A stretch of DNA of 64,000 nucleotides from Arcobacter acticola. GTDB taxonomy: Bacteria > Campylobacterota > Campylobacteria > Campylobacterales > Arcobacteraceae. Of the stretch, positions 1 to 8,887 are shown one piece after another. Each line of letters opens with the position of its first letter. Position 1 is the first letter of the stretch. Under the pieces are notes generated by a model. It was not told the DNA's origin. It did not search any database and worked only from the letters and a program-made list of their open reading frames with translations. A program made the translations under genes and the position numbers. The stretch lies in NCBI RefSeq assembly GCF_013177675.1, contig NZ_CP042652.1:1798001-1862000 (forward strand). The letters run 5' to 3'.

Positions 1-154
1 AATTTATTAAAGGGAAAGTAGCTTGTAGTATTTTATCTTTATTAATTTGTCCTCTATCTACTTTTGCAATACCAAATCCAATTGGATTTCTGTACCAAGA
101 TTGTGATTGAATATCATCTATTAATTGTTTAAATTCATCTTTTGTATAAGCCAT
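1..154 (-). CDS. dapD: Tetrahydrodipicolinate N-succinyltransferase, N-terminal part (cut by window edge)
   Basis: The first 51 residues of a protein are readable on the minus strand, starting at the ATG at 154-152; the rest lies left of the window. The start reads MAYTKDEFKQLIDDIQ and continues through GFGIAKVDRGQ and KILQATFPLIN, which matches the N-terminal signature I know from epsilonproteobacterial DapD. DapD succinylates tetrahydrodipicolinate in the lysine/meso-diaminopimelate pathway in the cytoplasm. A GGAGAAATA ribosome-binding stretch precedes the ATG. The call rests on a short stretch, so it is likely rather than certain. Confidence 0.75.
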   Translation of the reverse strand, partial: MAYTKDEFKQLIDDIQSQSWYRNPIGFGIAKVDRGQINKDKILQATFPLIN

Positions 155-236
155 TATTTCTCCTATTATTTTTTGTGTATTGTACAACAAAGAAGACTAA
201 TATTAGGTTAATTTATAAGAAAAAATTATAAATTTA

Positions 237-2084
237 TTAATAAATAGTATCCATATCAATTGAAGCATTTGTAGTATTAACAGAATGTAAAGCTGTTAAT
301 AGAGCCTTTACATTTGAGCTTCTAAGAATTATTTCATATCTAAATTTATTTGCCATTTTAAAAATAGGGCTTTGTCCAAATCCCACAACTTCTATGTTTT
401 TATTCTCTTTAAAATAACTAACATAAGAATCCATTTCATCTTTTATTTTAAGACCGTTTGCATGGGAAAATGTAACTTTTGCCATTTTTAGAAATGGAGG
501 ATAAAGCTCTTGTCTAAATTCAAGTTCAGATTCTAAAAACTCTTGATAATTTGATTCATTTAAATAATGATTAAAAAACTCTTCATTTTTTGTTTGAATT
601 ATAACTTCACCCTCACCTTTTCTTCCGCTTCGTCCTGAAATCTGAATTAGCAAAGATAAAGCTTTTTCTCTTGATTTATAAGAGTTCATATTTAAAACCG
701 AATCAATTCCCAGAACAACTGCAAGACGAACATTATGATAATCGTGCCCTTTTGAAAGCATTTGTGTTCCAACTAAAATATCGATTTCACCTTTATTAAA
801 CTCATTTAAAATAGTTTTTAATTGATTATTAGTTTTTATTTTATCCCTATCAAATCTTTTTATAATTTTTTCTGGAAAAATTTCTTTTAATTCTTCTTCT
901 ATTTGTGCAGTTCCCACTCGCAAATTATGTATTATTCCACTATGACAAGAAGGACAAGAATCAGGAATTTGTTGAGCATAACCACAATAATGGCACTTTA
1001 ATGCTAAATCATTTTTATGTAAACTCATAGAAACAGAACAATAAGGGCACTCAACTGATTTTCCACAAGATGTACAAATTTGATATTTAAAATTTGCTCG
1101 TGTTGGTAAAAACACAATTACTTGATTTCCACCATTTATTGTGTTTTCAATTTTATTTATAATTTTTCCTGATAAATTACCATTACTATCATCAAAACTA
1201 TAAGTTTTTTTTGTAGTATGAAATGTTTCATTTAGTCTGAAAAATGGTATTTTATGAAAAGAACTAGCACTAACAGTTGCACTTCCTAAAACAAGTTGAA
1301 TATTAAATTTTTTTGCAATATAAATACATAAATCTTTTGTATGAAATCTAGGTTTTGAATCACTCTTATAAGACTCATCATGCTCTTCATCAACAACAAT
1401 TACCCCAAGGTTTGAATATGGTAGAAATAAAGCAGATCTAGCTCCTGCAATTAGTTTTATACTTCCTTCTTGTAAACCTTTTAATATTTCAGTTTTTTTC
1501 TTTGCTGTAATTTTAGAGTGCCAAATTGCTACGCTTTTATTAAATACTTTTTCTAATCTTTTTTGCATTTGTGGAGTTAGAGAAATCTCAGGCATTAGTA
1601 AAATTGCTTGTTTATTATCATTTAAATGCTCTTCAATTATTTTGATATAAACCTCTGTTTTCCCTGCTCCTGTATCTGCAAATAATAAAGCTTGCTTTTT
1701 TTCTTTTAAAAAAACTTTTGCTTTTTCTTGAGAGTTTGATAAAAGAATTTTACTATCAAACTTTATTTCATCATTTTGTTTTTCTATTGATTTTGAAAAT
1801 GGATGATATACACTTAAAGCCTCACCTAAAGAGCATACATAATATTGAGATACAAAATGTGCCGTTTGCATCATAATTTCATCATAATAATTATTTGAGA
1901 TTTCAGAAATATTAGTACATTTAAAACTTGGCTCTTCTACTTGCTTTATAATTACAGCTTCATTTAAAACTTTTCTATTTTGTAGTTTTACCAAAACTTT
2001 TGCACCTATAGTTATTTCTTCTTCACTTTTATAAGTAAGATTATTTAATGGGGATTTTAATAATGCTAATTCATAATAAAACAA
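237..2084 (-). CDS. priA: Primosomal replication restart helicase PriA (N')
   Basis: PriA is the 3'-to-5' superfamily 2 helicase that reloads the replisome at stalled forks. The 615 residues are short for the family, as is usual in Campylobacterota. Visible landmarks are the Walker A segment ADTGAGKTE near residue 138, the DEEH box (VVDEEHDESY) near 233, and two groups of zinc-binding cysteines (CTSCG, CPYC, CHYCG, CPSCH) near residues 340-385, followed by helicase motifs V/VI (GTQMLSKGHDY and QISGRSGRKGEG). The start codon is TTG at 2084-2082. It follows the stop codon of the upstream pseudopilin gene directly and has a strong AAGGAGA ribosome-binding site inside that gene, so the two are translationally coupled. 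Confidence 0.95.
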   Translation of the reverse strand: MFYYELALLKSPLNNLTYKSEEEITIGAKVLVKLQNRKVLNEAVIIKQVEEPSFKCTNISEISNNYYDEIMMQTAHFVSQYYVCSLGEALSVYHPFSKSIEKQNDEIKFDSKILLSNSQEKAKVFLKEKKQALLFADTGAGKTEVYIKIIEEHLNDNKQAILLMPEISLTPQMQKRLEKVFNKSVAIWHSKITAKKKTEILKGLQEGSIKLIAGARSALFLPYSNLGVIVVDEEHDESYKSDSKPRFHTKDLCIYIAKKFNIQLVLGSATVSASSFHKIPFFRLNETFHTTKKTYSFDDSNGNLSGKIINKIENTINGGNQVIVFLPTRANFKYQICTSCGKSVECPYCSVSMSLHKNDLALKCHYCGYAQQIPDSCPSCHSGIIHNLRVGTAQIEEELKEIFPEKIIKRFDRDKIKTNNQLKTILNEFNKGEIDILVGTQMLSKGHDYHNVRLAVVLGIDSVLNMNSYKSREKALSLLIQISGRSGRKGEGEVIIQTKNEEFFNHYLNESNYQEFLESELEFRQELYPPFLKMAKVTFSHANGLKIKDEMDSYVSYFKENKNIEVVGFGQSPIFKMANKFRYEIILRSSNVKALLTALHSVNTTNASIDMDTIY

Positions 2085-2555
2085 TTATCTGATCTCCTTA
2101 CATATATCTTCTTCACTTTTACAAAGCATTTTTTCATTTTCATATAAAAATAAAATAGATTTAGAAGATGAAAGATAAAATTCGTAAGAGTTATCTGAAA
2201 TTTTGCTCCACTTTCCTAGTTTTTTTTCTTTTGTATCTGTAGAAGTTATAGAAAACTCTATAACTTTTGTAAATAATTTTTCATTAATTTTATCAATAGC
2301 ACTATAATCTAAATTTTCTATTTTATCACCATTTGATAAAAGGGTATTTATTGTTTTTTTTTGTTCAATTCCACTTTGAATTAAAGATAAATCTGATTTC
2401 AAAAGAGATAAGTTTGAACTATCAATTATTGCATTGTATTTAGGAAGAGCAAAAGAAGTTATAAGTACAATTAAGATAATTGCAATTATAATTTCTAAAA
2501 GAGAAAAGGCCTTTATATTAAAACCTTGATAATTTATTTGTAATATCTTCAACAT
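2085..2555 (-). CDS. Type II/IV pseudopilin-like protein
   Basis: The protein (156 residues) has a class III prepilin signal: a short leader ending KA, then FSLLEIIIAIILIVLITSFALPK, with the invariant Glu at position +5 of the mature chain. The residue before the cleavage site is Ala instead of the usual Gly, which still fits some epsilonproteobacterial pseudopilins. After the single transmembrane helix comes a charged periplasmic domain with a late Cys pair (MLCKSEEDICKE) that could form a disulfide. It is probably cleaved by a prepilin peptidase and assembled in a type II secretion or competence pseudopilus. It overlaps the ZapA-like gene by 38 bp and is followed immediately by priA. Confidence 0.75.
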   Translation of the reverse strand: MLKILQINYQGFNIKAFSLLEIIIAIILIVLITSFALPKYNAIIDSSNLSLLKSDLSLIQSGIEQKKTINTLLSNGDKIENLDYSAIDKINEKLFTKVIEFSITSTDTKEKKLGKWSKISDNSYEFYLSSSKSILFLYENEKMLCKSEEDICKEIR

Positions 2556-2727
2556 TTTTTTGAAAAGTATTATATTCTTGAGACAATCTTATATAAGCTG
2601 CTAATAAATCTCTAGTATCATTGTTTTTACCTAAATCCAAGTATTTACTTAGCTCTTTATGTATTTTTTCATCAACAGTAATAGTATAGGCCATATTGTT
2701 TATATGAAATGTAACTTCTTTATTCAC
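2518..2727 (-). CDS. Small ZapA-like protein
   Basis: A 69-residue cytoplasmic protein with no transmembrane segment. The pattern (a beta-rich N-terminus VTFHINNMAYTITVD, then helices with TRDLLAAYIRLSQEY) resembles the short ZapA fold that cross-links FtsZ filaments, but identity is weak and this is inference. The start is GTG at 2727-2725, overlapping the last codons of the upstream coiled-coil gene; the internal ATG at Met12 is an alternative. The neighbourhood of a ZapB-like coiled coil, with an 8-bp overlap, supports a division-accessory pair. Confidence 0.6.
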   Translation of the reverse strand: MNKEVTFHINNMAYTITVDEKIHKELSKYLDLGKNNDTRDLLAAYIRLSQEYNTFQKNVEDITNKLSRF

Positions 2728-2920
2728 CCTTTTGCGCCTTTATCAATGTTAATGTACTATCGATTCTTAAAAACATATCTTGATTATTTCTAATTAATTC
2801 ATCATTATCATTTTTAACTCTATTTAATTCTTGAGTTAATGCTTGATTTTCCAATTTTAATTTTTCATAATCATGAATTAATTTATCAATTTTATTATTT
2901 AATGTTTCTATTATTTCCAT
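2720..2920 (-). CDS. Small coiled-coil protein, ZapB-like
   Basis: The 66 residues are almost entirely one heptad-patterned helix (IIETLNNKIDKLIHDYEKLKLENQ and onward), rich in Lys, Glu, Asn and Leu, as in the ZapB/DUF904 type of division-associated coiled coils. There is no signal peptide or membrane segment. It overlaps the downstream ZapA-like gene by 8 bp, so the two are probably translated together. The coiled coil is seen directly; the division role is inferred from shape and neighbour. Confidence 0.6.
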   Translation of the reverse strand: MEIIETLNNKIDKLIHDYEKLKLENQALTQELNRVKNDNDELIRNNQDMFLRIDSTLTLIKAQKGE

Positions 2921-2973
2921 AAAAAGATTTTATCCAAAATTTCCTAGGTTTCGAACATAAATTATAGTGATAA

Positions 2974-3384
2974 TTATATTTTTTTCTCATTTATAAAGAT
3001 TTTCGCTACTTCATACAACATTGCAACTGATTTTCCCCATTGAGAATAATCATTTACGTCTTCAAGATTAATTCCAAAATTTTGTGAAATCTGTTGCATT
3101 AGCTTTTGCTCATTTAAATGAAAAGTGTGATCAATATGAATTAAAATCATTAATTCAAGTATAACTATTCTTTTACTTTGCTCTGATTTAAAATCTTTTA
3201 AAATACCATCTAAACTAAAATTTTCACTATCAAAAGAGTCTAAATTTTCAATACCCATTTCAGTGCAATATTCAAGCAATATTTCTTCTTCTCTTGGCCC
3301 ATATTTACTATCCACCCGAGCAAGATAATGAGCTAATTGTAAAAAAGAAAACTTCTCTTTTGATTGTAATTTCATTAATAACAT
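2974..3384 (-). CDS. TerB-like helical protein of unknown role
   Basis: A 136-residue all-helical cytoplasmic protein. The stretch FLQLAHYLARVDSKYGPREEEILLEYCTEMG, followed by a second repeat ELMILIHIDHTFHLNEQKLM, resembles the TerB/TerB_N helical-bundle fold, in which acidic residues bind metal. No tellurite-resistance partner gene is nearby. It starts at ATG 3384 with AGGA about ten bases upstream; Met4 is an alternative start. The function is unknown. Confidence 0.6.
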   Translation of the reverse strand: MLLMKLQSKEKFSFLQLAHYLARVDSKYGPREEEILLEYCTEMGIENLDSFDSENFSLDGILKDFKSEQSKRIVILELMILIHIDHTFHLNEQKLMQQISQNFGINLEDVNDYSQWGKSVAMLYEVAKIFINEKKI

Positions 3385-3448
3385 TATGATTATTCCTATT
3401 TGTATATTTTGTAATTATAATAGAACTAGGTTAACAAGGAATAAACAG

Positions 3449-4096
3449 CTATCTACCTAAAAAAGGAAATACTGTTAATAAACCTGAAATAATAAATTCT
3501 ATAGATATTGAAGCTAATAATAATCCCATAATTCTTGAGATTATATTTAATCCAGTAATTCCAAGTCTTTTTGAAATATAACTTGCCATTTTTAAAGTCA
3601 AGTAAATATAAGAAGAGATTGCAATTATAATTATACTCATCATTATAAGATGAAATAAAGTATCAGATTTTTGAGAAAATATGATAATAGTTGATATTGC
3701 ACCAGGACCTGCTATTAAAGGAATAGCCAAAGGAACTACTGCAATTTCTTTTACATTTATACTTTTTTTCTGTGCTTCTTTTAATTCACTTTTTGTATTT
3801 TTCGCTTTTGGGGTTTTTGCATTTATCATGTTTATAGACATCAATAGTAACAAAATTCCACCTGCAATTTTAAAAGAAGAAATAGAAATTCCAAAAATCA
3901 ATAAAATATATTGCCCAATCCAAATAGAAACTAATCCAGCAATACAAGCAGCAATAGAAGCTGTTCTTGCTGTTTCTCTTTTTTCACTTGGACTACTATG
4001 TGATGTTAAAGAAACAAAAATAGGAATGGCAACAAAGGGTGAAAATATTGACATTAAACCTATTGATATTTGAATATAATCAGAGAAATCTAGCAA
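3449..4096 (-). CDS. MarC family integral membrane protein
   Basis: The 215 residues form about six hydrophobic helices. The sequence carries family signatures: an N-terminal SIFSPFVAIPIFVSLT, the central FKIAGGILLLLMSINMI, and PLAIPLIAGPGAISTIIIF after a charged loop. MarC proteins are inner-membrane proteins, sometimes called NAAT transporters; a physiological substrate is not settled for the family. The start is TTG at 4096-4094 with AAGG eight bases upstream. It stands downstream of the liv genes on the same strand, with its own short leader. Confidence 0.85.
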   Translation of the reverse strand: MLDFSDYIQISIGLMSIFSPFVAIPIFVSLTSHSSPSEKRETARTASIAACIAGLVSIWIGQYILLIFGISISSFKIAGGILLLLMSINMINAKTPKAKNTKSELKEAQKKSINVKEIAVVPLAIPLIAGPGAISTIIIFSQKSDTLFHLIMMSIIIIAISSYIYLTLKMASYISKRLGITGLNIISRIMGLLLASISIEFIISGLLTVFPFLGR

Positions 4097-4126
4097 CTTA
4101 CAACCTTATTTATTTGAGTCATAACT

Positions 4127-4822
4127 TTATGCACCTAAATATTTTGCTCTAATTTCATCTGAGTGAACTAAATCACTTCCTTTGCCTTCAAGTGCTACTT
4201 CACCATTTTCTAAAACATATGCCCAATCTGATATTTCTAAGGCAGCAAAGGCGTTTTGCTCCACTAATAAAATAGTAATACCTTCTTCTTTTAATCTAAT
4301 AATTGTTTCAAAAAGTTCACCAATAATTTTAGGAGCAAGTCCAAGAGATGGTTCATCTAACATAAGAAGTTTTGGAGAGCTCATTAAAGCTCTAGCGATT
4401 GCTAGCATTTGTTGCTCTCCTCCACTCATAGTTCCAGCTAATTGCCCTTTTTTTGAAACTAGTCTTGGGAAAAGTTTAAACATCTCTTCTTGTAACTCTT
4501 CATATTTATCATCATTATTAAAAGCGCCCATTCTAAGGTTTTCTTCAATAGTAAGATTTTGGAAACATCTTCTTCCCTCAGGAACTAAAGCAATATGATT
4601 TTGAATAATCTTATGTGTTTTTAAATTCGAAATATCTTTATTATTAAAAGTGATTTGACCAGTTTTTTTAACATCATTTACAATTGATTGTAAAGTAGAA
4701 GTTTTACCAGCTCCATTTGATCCAATCAAAGAAACTATTTGTCCTTCTTTAACTTCAAAATTAATTCCTCTTACAGCTTTAATAAGCCCGTAATATACTT
4801 CTAAATTTTTTACTTTAAGCAT
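4127..4822 (-). CDS. livF: Branched-chain amino acid ABC transporter, ATPase LivF
   Basis: One of the two ATPases that power uptake of leucine, isoleucine and valine. Seen: Walker A GSNGAGKTST, the Q-loop region, the ABC signature MSGGEQQ, Walker B LLMLDEPSLGLAP and the switch His region. The LivF type is recognised by ALVPEGRRCFQNLTIEENLRMG. I placed the start at ATG 4822, which has GGAG nine bases upstream and gives 231 residues; a TTG five codons further upstream lacks such a site. The start lies inside the last codons of livG (8-bp overlap), so the two ATPases are translationally coupled. Confidence 0.93.
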   Translation of the reverse strand: MLKVKNLEVYYGLIKAVRGINFEVKEGQIVSLIGSNGAGKTSTLQSIVNDVKKTGQITFNNKDISNLKTHKIIQNHIALVPEGRRCFQNLTIEENLRMGAFNNDDKYEELQEEMFKLFPRLVSKKGQLAGTMSGGEQQMLAIARALMSSPKLLMLDEPSLGLAPKIIGELFETIIRLKEEGITILLVEQNAFAALEISDWAYVLENGEVALEGKGSDLVHSDEIRAKYLGA

Positions 4823-5582
4823 GTTTAAAATCTCCAAGATAGGCTTTTATAACCTCTTCATCTTTAATAGCATCTTTAATGTCACCTTCAAAGATTGTTT
4901 TTCCATAATCTAAAACCATAACCCGATCGCATAGTTTATTTACAAATTTCATATCATGTTCGATTAATAAAATAGTAATATCAAACTCATCTCTTATTTT
5001 AAAAAACAGCTCTGCTAATTCATTTGTTTCATTTGGATTCATACCTGCTGCTGGTTCGTCTAATAATAATAGTTGTGGATTAGCTGCAAGTGCACGTGCT
5101 ATTTCTACTTTTCTTTGTTGACCATAAGAAAGAGAAGTTGCTTGTTCATTTGCATATTTATCAATTCCTAATACTTCCATAATTTCAAAAGCTCTTTTTT
5201 TAACTCTTTTTTCTTCTTTATAAAATCTTGGTAATCTAAAAATTGCTTCAAAATATGTATAAGAGGCTTGATAATCAAAGCCTATTAAAATATTTTCTAA
5301 AACAGTCATAGATTTAAATAATCTAATATTTTGAAATGTTCTAGCAATTCCTCTATGAACTATTTTATGGGGTTTAATACCATCTATTTTTTGACCATGA
5401 AATTTAATTGAACCTTCAGTTGGTTCGTAATTTCCTGTAATAATATTAAACATTGTTGTTTTACCAGCACCATTTGGGCCAATTAAACCATAAATCTCTT
5501 TTGCTTTTACACTAAATGAAGTATCTTTTATTGCAGTTACTCCACCAAACTGCTTAGTTACGTTGCAAACTTCTAAAATCAT
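4815..5582 (-). CDS. livG: Branched-chain amino acid ABC transporter, ATPase LivG
   Basis: The second ATPase of the LIV importer (255 residues). Seen: Walker A GPNGAGKTTMFN, the LivG-typical HRGIARTFQNIRLFKSMTVLENILIG, the ABC signature LSYGQQRKVEIARAL and Walker B LLLLDEPAAGMNP. It ends in a longer C-terminal tail than livF, as usual. Its ATG overlaps the livM stop codon in the ATGA arrangement. Confidence 0.94.
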   Translation of the reverse strand: MILEVCNVTKQFGGVTAIKDTSFSVKAKEIYGLIGPNGAGKTTMFNIITGNYEPTEGSIKFHGQKIDGIKPHKIVHRGIARTFQNIRLFKSMTVLENILIGFDYQASYTYFEAIFRLPRFYKEEKRVKKRAFEIMEVLGIDKYANEQATSLSYGQQRKVEIARALAANPQLLLLDEPAAGMNPNETNELAELFFKIRDEFDITILLIEHDMKFVNKLCDRVMVLDYGKTIFEGDIKDAIKDEEVIKAYLGDFKHA

Positions 5583-6619
5583 TTGTTTGCCTTTTTCTTT
5601 TTAAATAAATCTTTTAACTCTTTTTTACCCATAAGACCTTCCCTTGCAAAAAGCATCACTATAATTAAAATTAAAGAGAAAACAACCATTCTCATTCCTG
5701 GCATTGCATCTGTTTGAATACCCATAAAATCCATAGGTTCATCTAAAAATCTCATCCATTCAAGTCCTGCCATTACAAATATAGTTCCTAAAATAGCTCC
5801 CGTTGTACTTCCAAGACCACCTAAAACGATGATAATTAATAATTGGAATGTTAAGAAGAATGTAAATAAATCTGGAGAGATTGATGTTAGTAGTGCTGCT
5901 AATAAACCACCACCAACACCTTCAAAAAATGCTGAAGTTGTAAATGCTAAAGTTTTAATTTTAAAAGTATTAATACCCATAGCCGTTGCCGCATCTTCAT
6001 CATCACGAACAGCTTTCATAGCTCTTCCAAACTTTGAATAGATAATATTTAATATTGCAATAACTGTAAAAATTGCAATTCCACCTGTCCAATAAAGATT
6101 TGAGAATTCAGGAATATCATTTATACCTAAAGATCCATTTGTAATTGAAGGAGAGTTAATAGCTAAAATTCTAATAATAAATCCAAAACCAAGTGTAACA
6201 ATAGCTAAGTAATCACCTCTTACTCTAAAAACAGGAAAAGATAAAGATAAGGCTAATAAAGCTGAAATAGTTCCAGATAAAATCAATGCCCAGAAAAAAT
6301 TTGCTTGTAAAGCTAAAACCCATGGAGATGCATCTTCAATATAGTATTGATATTCCATCGCTTCTGCATCAACTAATAATATGGCTGTTACATAAGCCCC
6401 AATTGCAACAAATCCATTTGGTTCAAGTGAAAACTGACCAGTCACACCATTTATCAAGTTATACGAAACTGCAAGAATAATAAAAATAGCAACATTGTTA
6501 ATAATTCTAACTGTATATTCATCAAAAAAGTTTTGCGCAAACCATGTAAACCAAATAGCTGTTATTATAATCGCTAGATTTATTAATCTGTCTCTTGTAA
6601 AAATTGTATCTTGTGCCAT
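5579..6619 (-). CDS. livM: Branched-chain amino acid ABC transporter, permease LivM
   Basis: A membrane permease of 346 residues with about ten hydrophobic helices. It carries the LivM cytoplasmic coupling region (FGRAMKAVRDDEDAATAMGINTFKIK) that contacts the ATPases, and the FEGVGGGLLAALL and LGGLGSTTGAILG segments typical of the family. A basic tail (LKDLFKKKKANK) ends the protein. The gene is separated by two bases from livH and overlaps livG. Confidence 0.93.
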   Translation of the reverse strand: MAQDTIFTRDRLINLAIIITAIWFTWFAQNFFDEYTVRIINNVAIFIILAVSYNLINGVTGQFSLEPNGFVAIGAYVTAILLVDAEAMEYQYYIEDASPWVLALQANFFWALILSGTISALLALSLSFPVFRVRGDYLAIVTLGFGFIIRILAINSPSITNGSLGINDIPEFSNLYWTGGIAIFTVIAILNIIYSKFGRAMKAVRDDEDAATAMGINTFKIKTLAFTTSAFFEGVGGGLLAALLTSISPDLFTFFLTFQLLIIIVLGGLGSTTGAILGTIFVMAGLEWMRFLDEPMDFMGIQTDAMPGMRMVVFSLILIIVMLFAREGLMGKKELKDLFKKKKANK

Positions 6620-6621
6620 GA

Positions 6622-7518
6622 TTAAAACCTACTCTTTTCTAAATCTTCACCCATAATTCCAGTTGGTTTAAATAACAATACTAAAATTAAGAAAATAAAT
6701 GCAAAGGCATCTTTATAACCACCAAGTTCTGGGAAAAATGCAATTACAACAACTTCTGTAAATCCAATAATAAATCCACCAACAACAGCACCTGAAACAG
6801 AACCAATACCACCAACAACAGCAGCAGCAAAGGCTTTAAGTCCAACTAAAACACCCATCATAGGCTCAACAGAAGGATAATTAATAGCCCAAAAAATCCC
6901 ACCAACGGCTGCTAGTCCTGAACCTAATCCAAATACTAAAGCAATAATAGTATTTGCATCAATTCCCATTAAATTTACTGTTTTAATATCAAATGACAAT
7001 GCTCGTATGGCCATACCATATTTTGTTTTATATAAAACATATAATATTCCCATTAATAAAAACAGAGTAACAATTGGAACCATAATAGAAGCAAAAGAGA
7101 AAGTAACACCAGCAACATTAAAAATATTTTCCATATACTCAGGTACTGGAAATGCTCTTGGAACTCCACCTAAAAAAACTGTAAAAGCATTTTCTAAAAA
7201 GAATGAAATACCAATTGCTGTAATTAGTAAAGAAATTTTTGGAGCTTCTCTTAAAGGTTTATATGCAATTTTATCCATAAACATACCAAAACTAGCCGAA
7301 ATAGTAACAGCTAATAAAACAGTAAGTGGAAATGGTAAATCAAAAACAGCCATAAAAGTATAAGCTAAAAAAGCACCTACCATCATAATATCACCATGTG
7401 CAAAGTTAATTAACCTTAACACACCATACACCATAGTATAACCAATTGCAATAAGGGCGTACATACTACCCAAACTAAAACCGTTCACCATTTGTTGCAT
7501 AAACGTTAATATATCCAT
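6622..7518 (-). CDS. livH: Branched-chain amino acid ABC transporter, permease LivH
   Basis: The partner permease of LivM. Landmarks: MYALIAIGYTMVYGVLRLINFAHGDIMMVGAF at the N-terminus and the coupling helix YGMAIRALSFDIKTVNLMGID. The start was placed at ATG 7518 (298 residues) because AGGAG lies seven bases upstream and the protein then begins in the normal family register, MDILTFMQQMVNGFSLGSMY. A longer reading frame to 7605 would add 29 residues crossing the 5' leader and is not supported. Confidence 0.93.
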   Translation of the reverse strand: MDILTFMQQMVNGFSLGSMYALIAIGYTMVYGVLRLINFAHGDIMMVGAFLAYTFMAVFDLPFPLTVLLAVTISASFGMFMDKIAYKPLREAPKISLLITAIGISFFLENAFTVFLGGVPRAFPVPEYMENIFNVAGVTFSFASIMVPIVTLFLLMGILYVLYKTKYGMAIRALSFDIKTVNLMGIDANTIIALVFGLGSGLAAVGGIFWAINYPSVEPMMGVLVGLKAFAAAVVGGIGSVSGAVVGGFIIGFTEVVVIAFFPELGGYKDAFAFIFLILVLLFKPTGIMGEDLEKSRF

Positions 7519-7590
7519 TAAATCTCCTGATTTCTTATATCTACATATTATTGCAATATTAAAAATAATTTTTATTAGTTTTAATATTGC

Positions 7591-7625
7591 AAAAAAGCCT
7601 AACAAAAAAAATTGTTAGGCTTTTT
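7591..7625 (-). terminator. Attenuating hairpin after the binding-protein gene
   Basis: Perfect arms AAAAAGCCTAACAA and TTGTTAGGCTTTTT flank a short A-rich loop, and a U-run follows in the minus-strand transcript. It lies between the binding-protein stop codon and livH. Hairpins here commonly lower permease and ATPase transcription relative to the abundant binding protein; that role is inferred. Confidence 0.85.
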
Positions 7626-7648
7626 GAATTCTTATTTTATAATAAAAA

Positions 7649-8764
7649 TTATGGGTTAACTGTTGCTTTAAATACAGCTTTTCCATCTTTGATTTCTTTA
7701 ATAACAGCAGATCTAGTTGCGTTACCTTCAGAATCAATAGAGATTTTTCCTGAAACACCATCAAATCCAGTTGTTTTTTTAATTTCTTTATTAATACAAA
7801 CAGAATTTGTTGGATCTTCACATCTATTCATTGCATCAATTAATACATTATAAGTATCAGCACCTAAAGCTGTAAATGAATTCATTTCTTTATTTCCAGT
7901 TTCTTTTTCATGGAAAGCTACGAAATCAGCTGAAGTTTGTGAAGGAGGATTTGTTGAATCAAAGAAATCTGTAAACATATATCCATTTACTGAATCTCCA
8001 CCTAAGTCAATAAATGTTTGGTTAGCAACACCATCTCCTGAAAACATTGGTTTTTCTAAACCTAATTGTTTAGATTGTCTAGCAATCATAGAAGCTTCTG
8101 GGTGGTATAATGGTAAAAACATAAAGTCTGGATTTGTTTCTTTAATTTGAGAAACTACAGCTTTAAAATCTTTGTCACCTGAAGTAACTTTGATTTTCTT
8201 AACAATTTCTCCACCATTTTTCTTAAATGCTTGTTCAAAAGCTTTAGCTAAACCTAAAGAATAAACTTGTGCTTGATCAACAACTACAACAGCAGTTTTA
8301 TAACCTTGAACTTTTGCAAAATTTGCAACAACTTCACCTTGGAAAGAATCTGTAAAACAAACTCTATTTGCAAATTCTCTTTTTGCTGTTAATTGATCAT
8401 TTGTAGCAACTGAAGCAATAACAGGAATCTCTTTTTTATCAGCAATAGCAATTGCTTGAGCTGTATTTGTAGATGTTAATGCACCTAAAATAGCTACAAC
8501 TTTATCAGAAGAGATAAGTCTAGTTGTTGCAGTTGCAGTTTCAACTTTATCACCTTTGTTATCAAGTAAAACAATTTTAATTGTATCACCATTTTTTAAT
8601 ATAGGTTGTTGTTTGTGAGCTAACTCAACACCTAAGTTTGTTACTTGTCCATAAGCTGCTAATGGTCCAGACATTGGCATAACTGCACCAATACTAATCT
8701 CTTTTGCTGAAACAACACTACAAGATAATGCAGATGCTAAAGCTATACTTAAAAATTTATTCAT
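7649..8764 (-). CDS. livJ: Branched-chain amino acid ABC transporter, periplasmic binding protein
   Basis: The solute receptor of the importer (371 residues). It begins with a Sec signal peptide (MNKFLSIALASALSCSVVSA, cleavage probably before KEISIG) and continues as a type 1 periplasmic binding protein: IGAVMPMSGPLAAYGQ, VVAILGALTSTNTAQAIAIADKKEIPVIASVAT and GVDYN-like TALGADTYNVLIDA. Cysteines in ANRVCFT and RCEDPTNSVC could form a disulfide near the C-terminal lobe. AAGGAG precedes the ATG. First gene of the liv operon; specificity among leucine, isoleucine, valine or other amino acids cannot be read from the sequence. Confidence 0.92.
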   Translation of the reverse strand: MNKFLSIALASALSCSVVSAKEISIGAVMPMSGPLAAYGQVTNLGVELAHKQQPILKNGDTIKIVLLDNKGDKVETATATTRLISSDKVVAILGALTSTNTAQAIAIADKKEIPVIASVATNDQLTAKREFANRVCFTDSFQGEVVANFAKVQGYKTAVVVVDQAQVYSLGLAKAFEQAFKKNGGEIVKKIKVTSGDKDFKAVVSQIKETNPDFMFLPLYHPEASMIARQSKQLGLEKPMFSGDGVANQTFIDLGGDSVNGYMFTDFFDSTNPPSQTSADFVAFHEKETGNKEMNSFTALGADTYNVLIDAMNRCEDPTNSVCINKEIKKTTGFDGVSGKISIDSEGNATRSAVIKEIKDGKAVFKATVNP

Positions 8765-8887
8765 TTGTTCTCCTTAATTAATTCTTGTTTATTCTATCAT
8801 AAGAATATAAAAAAATTATGATAAAACTACAATAAGTTATATAAAAATTATACATTTCATATGACTTTTTAACAAATTTATACTGTT

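Noticed and set aside
7007-7363. Plus-strand frame within livH
   Set aside because: Shadow of a hydrophobic minus-strand gene; no start signal.
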